Assembly (NCBI GenBank): GCA_013697395.1
Contig: JACCWY010000125.1
Coordinates: 1 to 6,251, forward strand
Source: Chloroflexota bacterium
GTDB taxonomy: Bacteria; Chloroflexota; Limnocylindria; QHBO01
Direction of reading: 5' to 3'
Length of the DNA: 6,251 bases
This document shows, piece after piece, positions 4,998 to 6,251 of the stretch (position 1 is the stretch's first letter; each line of letters begins with the position of its first letter). The notes beneath the pieces are model-generated. The model made no database searches, was not told the DNA's origin, and was given only the letters and a program-made list of their open reading frames with translations. Position numbers and translations under genes: made by a program.

Positions 4998-5530
4998 ACG
5001 CCGCCGTGGCGGTTCTCGCTCACCACCAGCCCGTCCTCGGGCTCACCACGGTACCACACGGTCGCCTCGCGCCGCCCTTCCGCGGGGCTCGGCGGAAAAC
5101 GGACGACGAGCTTCCCCTCGGCGTGGCGGAACGGGACGGTCGCGCCGTCGACATGGACGCTGTCGACCGTCATCGGTCCAAAATCGAGCGCCAGCGAATC
5201 GATCCCGGAGAGGACCGCCTCGTACAGGATGGTTGCTCGCGCGGTGATCGCCTGCCCCTTGGCCGGAAGGTCCAGCGCCAGATCGTAGTGTAAGACGTCG
5301 ATCCCACTCGCCCGCAGGTAACCGTCGACGGCAGCGGAAGGAACGCCCACCTGTGGGAAGACCGTGGGGACCTGTCCGGCCGCCTCGTCAGGGGCCACCA
5401 CCCCGCCCCCGAGGAGGAGGAGGAAAACCGGGACCGAAGCCCGGGTCAGTGGGCGAAGGTCGCCGGGATCGCGACGCGGCCTCCCTCGTTCGACCCGAGG
5501 GCGACGCCGACCTCGGGGACCTCCTCCCAT
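4994..5530 (-). CDS. M1 family aminopeptidase, N-terminal part with signal peptide (frameshifted gene)
   Basis: Residues 73-170 of this 178-residue frame are the N-terminal beta domain of an M1 peptidase: IDVLHYDLALDL (77-88), then ILYEAVLSGIDSLALDFG (101-118), VDSVHVDGATVPF (122-134), WYRGEPEDGLVVSENRHG (159-176). The TGA at 4994-4996 then stops it, exactly where the catalytic part continues in the next frame. Residues 28-52 (LTRASVPVFLLLLGGGVV...) look like a secretion signal, so the enzyme would be periplasmic or exported. The start is uncertain. The ATG at 5528-5530 gives an arginine-rich 27-residue extension with non-coding-like codon use and no Shine-Dalgarno, and no ATG, GTG or TTG lies closer to the signal peptide. 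A CTG at 5449 overlapping the stop of the upstream 58-residue ORF, or a second frameshift, are alternatives. Confidence 0.72.
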   Translation of the reverse strand: MGGGPRGRRRPRVERGRPRRDPGDLRPLTRASVPVFLLLLGGGVVAPDEAAGQVPTVFPQVGVPSAAVDGYLRASGIDVLHYDLALDLPAKGQAITARATILYEAVLSGIDSLALDFGPMTVDSVHVDGATVPFRHAEGKLVVRFPPSPAEGRREATVWYRGEPEDGLVVSENRHGGV

Positions 5531-5622
5531 CGCTGTCCGGGCCGAGCGGCGCCGAGGATGCCCCGGAGACCGGTTGCCGCCACAAGCCGGCCGGCCACGA
5601 AGAGCCGGAGAGCGCGCGACAT
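5446..5622 (-). CDS. 58-residue ORF with strong Shine-Dalgarno, overlapping the peptidase 5' end
   Basis: The ATG at 5620-5622 is preceded by AAGGAGGT with a six-base spacer. The frame encodes 58 residues beginning MSRALRLFVAGRLVAATG and ending VAIPATFAH. Third codon positions are almost all G or C, as in the neighbouring chromosomal genes, while the overlapping peptidase frame over 5450-5530 lacks that bias, so this frame is the likelier coding one there. The N-terminal 28 residues are basic and mildly hydrophobic, possibly an amphipathic or weak membrane helix. I recognise no family. Its TGA (5446-5448) falls just where the peptidase signal peptide begins in another frame. It is either an upstream small protein coupled to the peptidase or the true start of the peptidase separated by another frameshift. 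Confidence 0.45.
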   Translation of the reverse strand: MSRALRLFVAGRLVAATGLRGILGAARPGQRWEEVPEVGVALGSNEGGRVAIPATFAH

Positions 5623-5628
5623 GGGAGG

Positions 5629-5636
5629 ACCTCCTT
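5629..5636 (-). promoter_or_regulatory. Near-perfect Shine-Dalgarno that decides the 5622 start
   Basis: AAGGAGGT on the minus strand matches the anti-Shine-Dalgarno almost completely and lies six bases before the ATG at 5622. The spacer itself is CCTCCC, so GGAGG-x-CCTCC forms a perfect palindrome (5624-5634). The site contrasts with the island genes, which lack such sites. Confidence 0.65.
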
Positions 5637-5741
5637 CGGACGATGGGATCGGAGTCCGCGAGAGAAACCGCGAACCCTTCGAACCCTAACGAGGCCTCGA
5701 AGAAAGCACAATCCCGGCAAGCTGATGCGCGAAGCGCGCGG

Positions 5742-6251
5742 CTAGTCGGAATAGTACTCCAGGCCCAGATGCGTGATCTGCTCCTCGCCCATCAGGTGAC
5801 GGAGGGTGTTCTTGAGCTTCATGAGCTGGATGAAGAGGTCGTGCTCGGGGTAGAGCTCGGGCCCGTGCATGGGGCTCTTCCAGTAGAACGACAGCCACTC
5901 CTGGATGCCCGTCATGCCGGCCCGTTGGGCGAGGTCGAGGAACAGCACCAGGTCGAGCACGATCGGCGCGGCCAGGATCGAGTCCCGGCACAGGAAATTG
6001 ATCTTGATCTGCATCGGGTAGCCCAACCACCCGAAGATGTCGATGTTATCCCAACCCTCCTTGTTGTCGCCCCGCGGCGGATAGTAGTTGATCCGCACCA
6101 CGTGCGAGATGTCCCCGTACAGATCGGGGTACAACTCAGGCTGTAGAATGAAATCCAGGACACCGAGCTTCGACTCCTCCTTGGTCCTGAACGATTCGGG
6201 GTCGTCCAGGACCTCGCCGTCGCGATTGCCGAGGATGTTGGTCGAGTACCA
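5742..6251 (-). CDS. ino1: Myo-inositol-1-phosphate synthase, C-terminal 169 residues (5' end beyond window)
   Basis: The reading frame enters from the right edge and ends with TAG at 5742-5744. Recognisable segments, numbered from the first visible residue, are STNILGNRDG (3-12), SKLGVLDFIL (27-36), HVVRINYYPPRGDNKEGWD (50-68), and the strongly conserved DSILAAPIVLDLVLFLDLA (90-108). These match the bacterial type of inositol-3-phosphate synthase, which uses NAD to cyclise glucose 6-phosphate to 1L-myo-inositol 1-phosphate in the cytoplasm, the first step to inositol lipids and other inositol compounds. The visible part includes the tetramerisation/catalytic-region C-terminus but not the N-terminal Rossmann motif. 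The next gene on the same strand begins 119 bases later. No T-run terminator is seen; a short GCGC-GAA-GCGC stem (5727-5737) follows the stop. High GC and third-position bias mark it as chromosomal. Confidence 0.92.
   Translation of the reverse strand, partial: WYSTNILGNRDGEVLDDPESFRTKEESKLGVLDFILQPELYPDLYGDISHVVRINYYPPRGDNKEGWDNIDIFGWLGYPMQIKINFLCRDSILAAPIVLDLVLFLDLAQRAGMTGIQEWLSFYWKSPMHGPELYPEHDLFIQLMKLKNTLRHLMGEEQITHLGLEYYSD

Noticed and set aside
3771..5288. 505-codon open frame on the plus strand
   Set aside because: It is antisense to the M1 peptidase, which has full catalytic motifs. The long open frame results from high GC content, and its translation shows no domain.
5624..5634. GGAGG/CCTCC palindrome over the Shine-Dalgarno as a sequestering switch
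   Set aside because: The loop would be a single base, so the short palindrome cannot form a hairpin on its own.
5388..5720. 110-codon minus-strand frame between the synthase and the peptidase
   Set aside because: It is a third frame over the 58-residue ORF, with arginine/proline/serine-rich translation and no ribosome-binding site.
5727..5737. GCGC-GAA-GCGC stem as terminator of the synthase gene
   Set aside because: Only four pairs and no T run on the minus strand; not enough for a terminator call.
5364..6146. 260-codon plus-strand frame across the inositol-phosphate synthase region
   Set aside because: It lies antisense to a clearly recognised synthase and has arginine/proline/glycine-rich low-complexity translation typical of GC-rich shadows.
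1..6251. CRISPR array, integrase attachment repeats or replication origin
   Set aside because: No regularly spaced repeats, long direct repeats or iteron clusters were seen when reading the window.

Overview
The window joins two kinds of DNA. Positions from about 3720 to the end are very GC-rich, with mostly G or C at third codon positions, and carry chromosomal housekeeping genes on the minus strand: the C-terminal part of a bacterial myo-inositol-1-phosphate synthase, a 58-residue ORF with a near-perfect Shine-Dalgarno, and a secreted M1 zinc aminopeptidase split by an apparent one-base frameshift. Positions 1 to about 3690 are visibly less GC-rich and hold accessory genes. This fits a high-GC environmental bacterium with an acquired island. 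A Gemmatimonadota-like host would be my guess, but nothing here proves the phylum.

Layout of the accessory part: 1-468 (minus) is an IS1-like DDE transposase cut by the window edge, with a consensus promoter. 469-713 has no protein gene but is dense in structure: a palindrome with a -35 box at each end, a tRNA-like cloverleaf, and a 14-bp hairpin followed by a T-rich tract. 714-1157 (minus) is a coiled-coil/HARE-HTH protein. 1225-2592 (minus) is a beta-class DNA methyltransferase fused to a C-terminal Mrr-like nuclease domain. 2559-2852 (minus) is a small acidic/basic protein that overlaps the methyltransferase. Reading the other way from a shared intergenic region are an 83-residue unknown protein (2971-3222) and an overlapping DUF2335 two-helix membrane protein (3197-3673), which ends convergently with the peptidase.

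How the genes may work together (inference): the methyltransferase-nuclease fusion looks like a one-polypeptide restriction-modification enzyme. The small basic protein is translated just ahead of it and the HARE-HTH protein lies just downstream, so the three may form a modification/defence cassette. The divergent DUF2335 pair could be a membrane accessory or cargo.

Two cross-cutting observations stand out. Several island genes have a -10-like hexamer only 6-9 bases before the start codon and no Shine-Dalgarno, which implies leaderless mRNAs; the chromosomal 58-residue ORF instead has a strong Shine-Dalgarno. The cloverleaf at 593-665 keeps every tRNA stem but lacks the canonical elbow bases, and it may belong to a non-translational or degenerate tRNA-like RNA.
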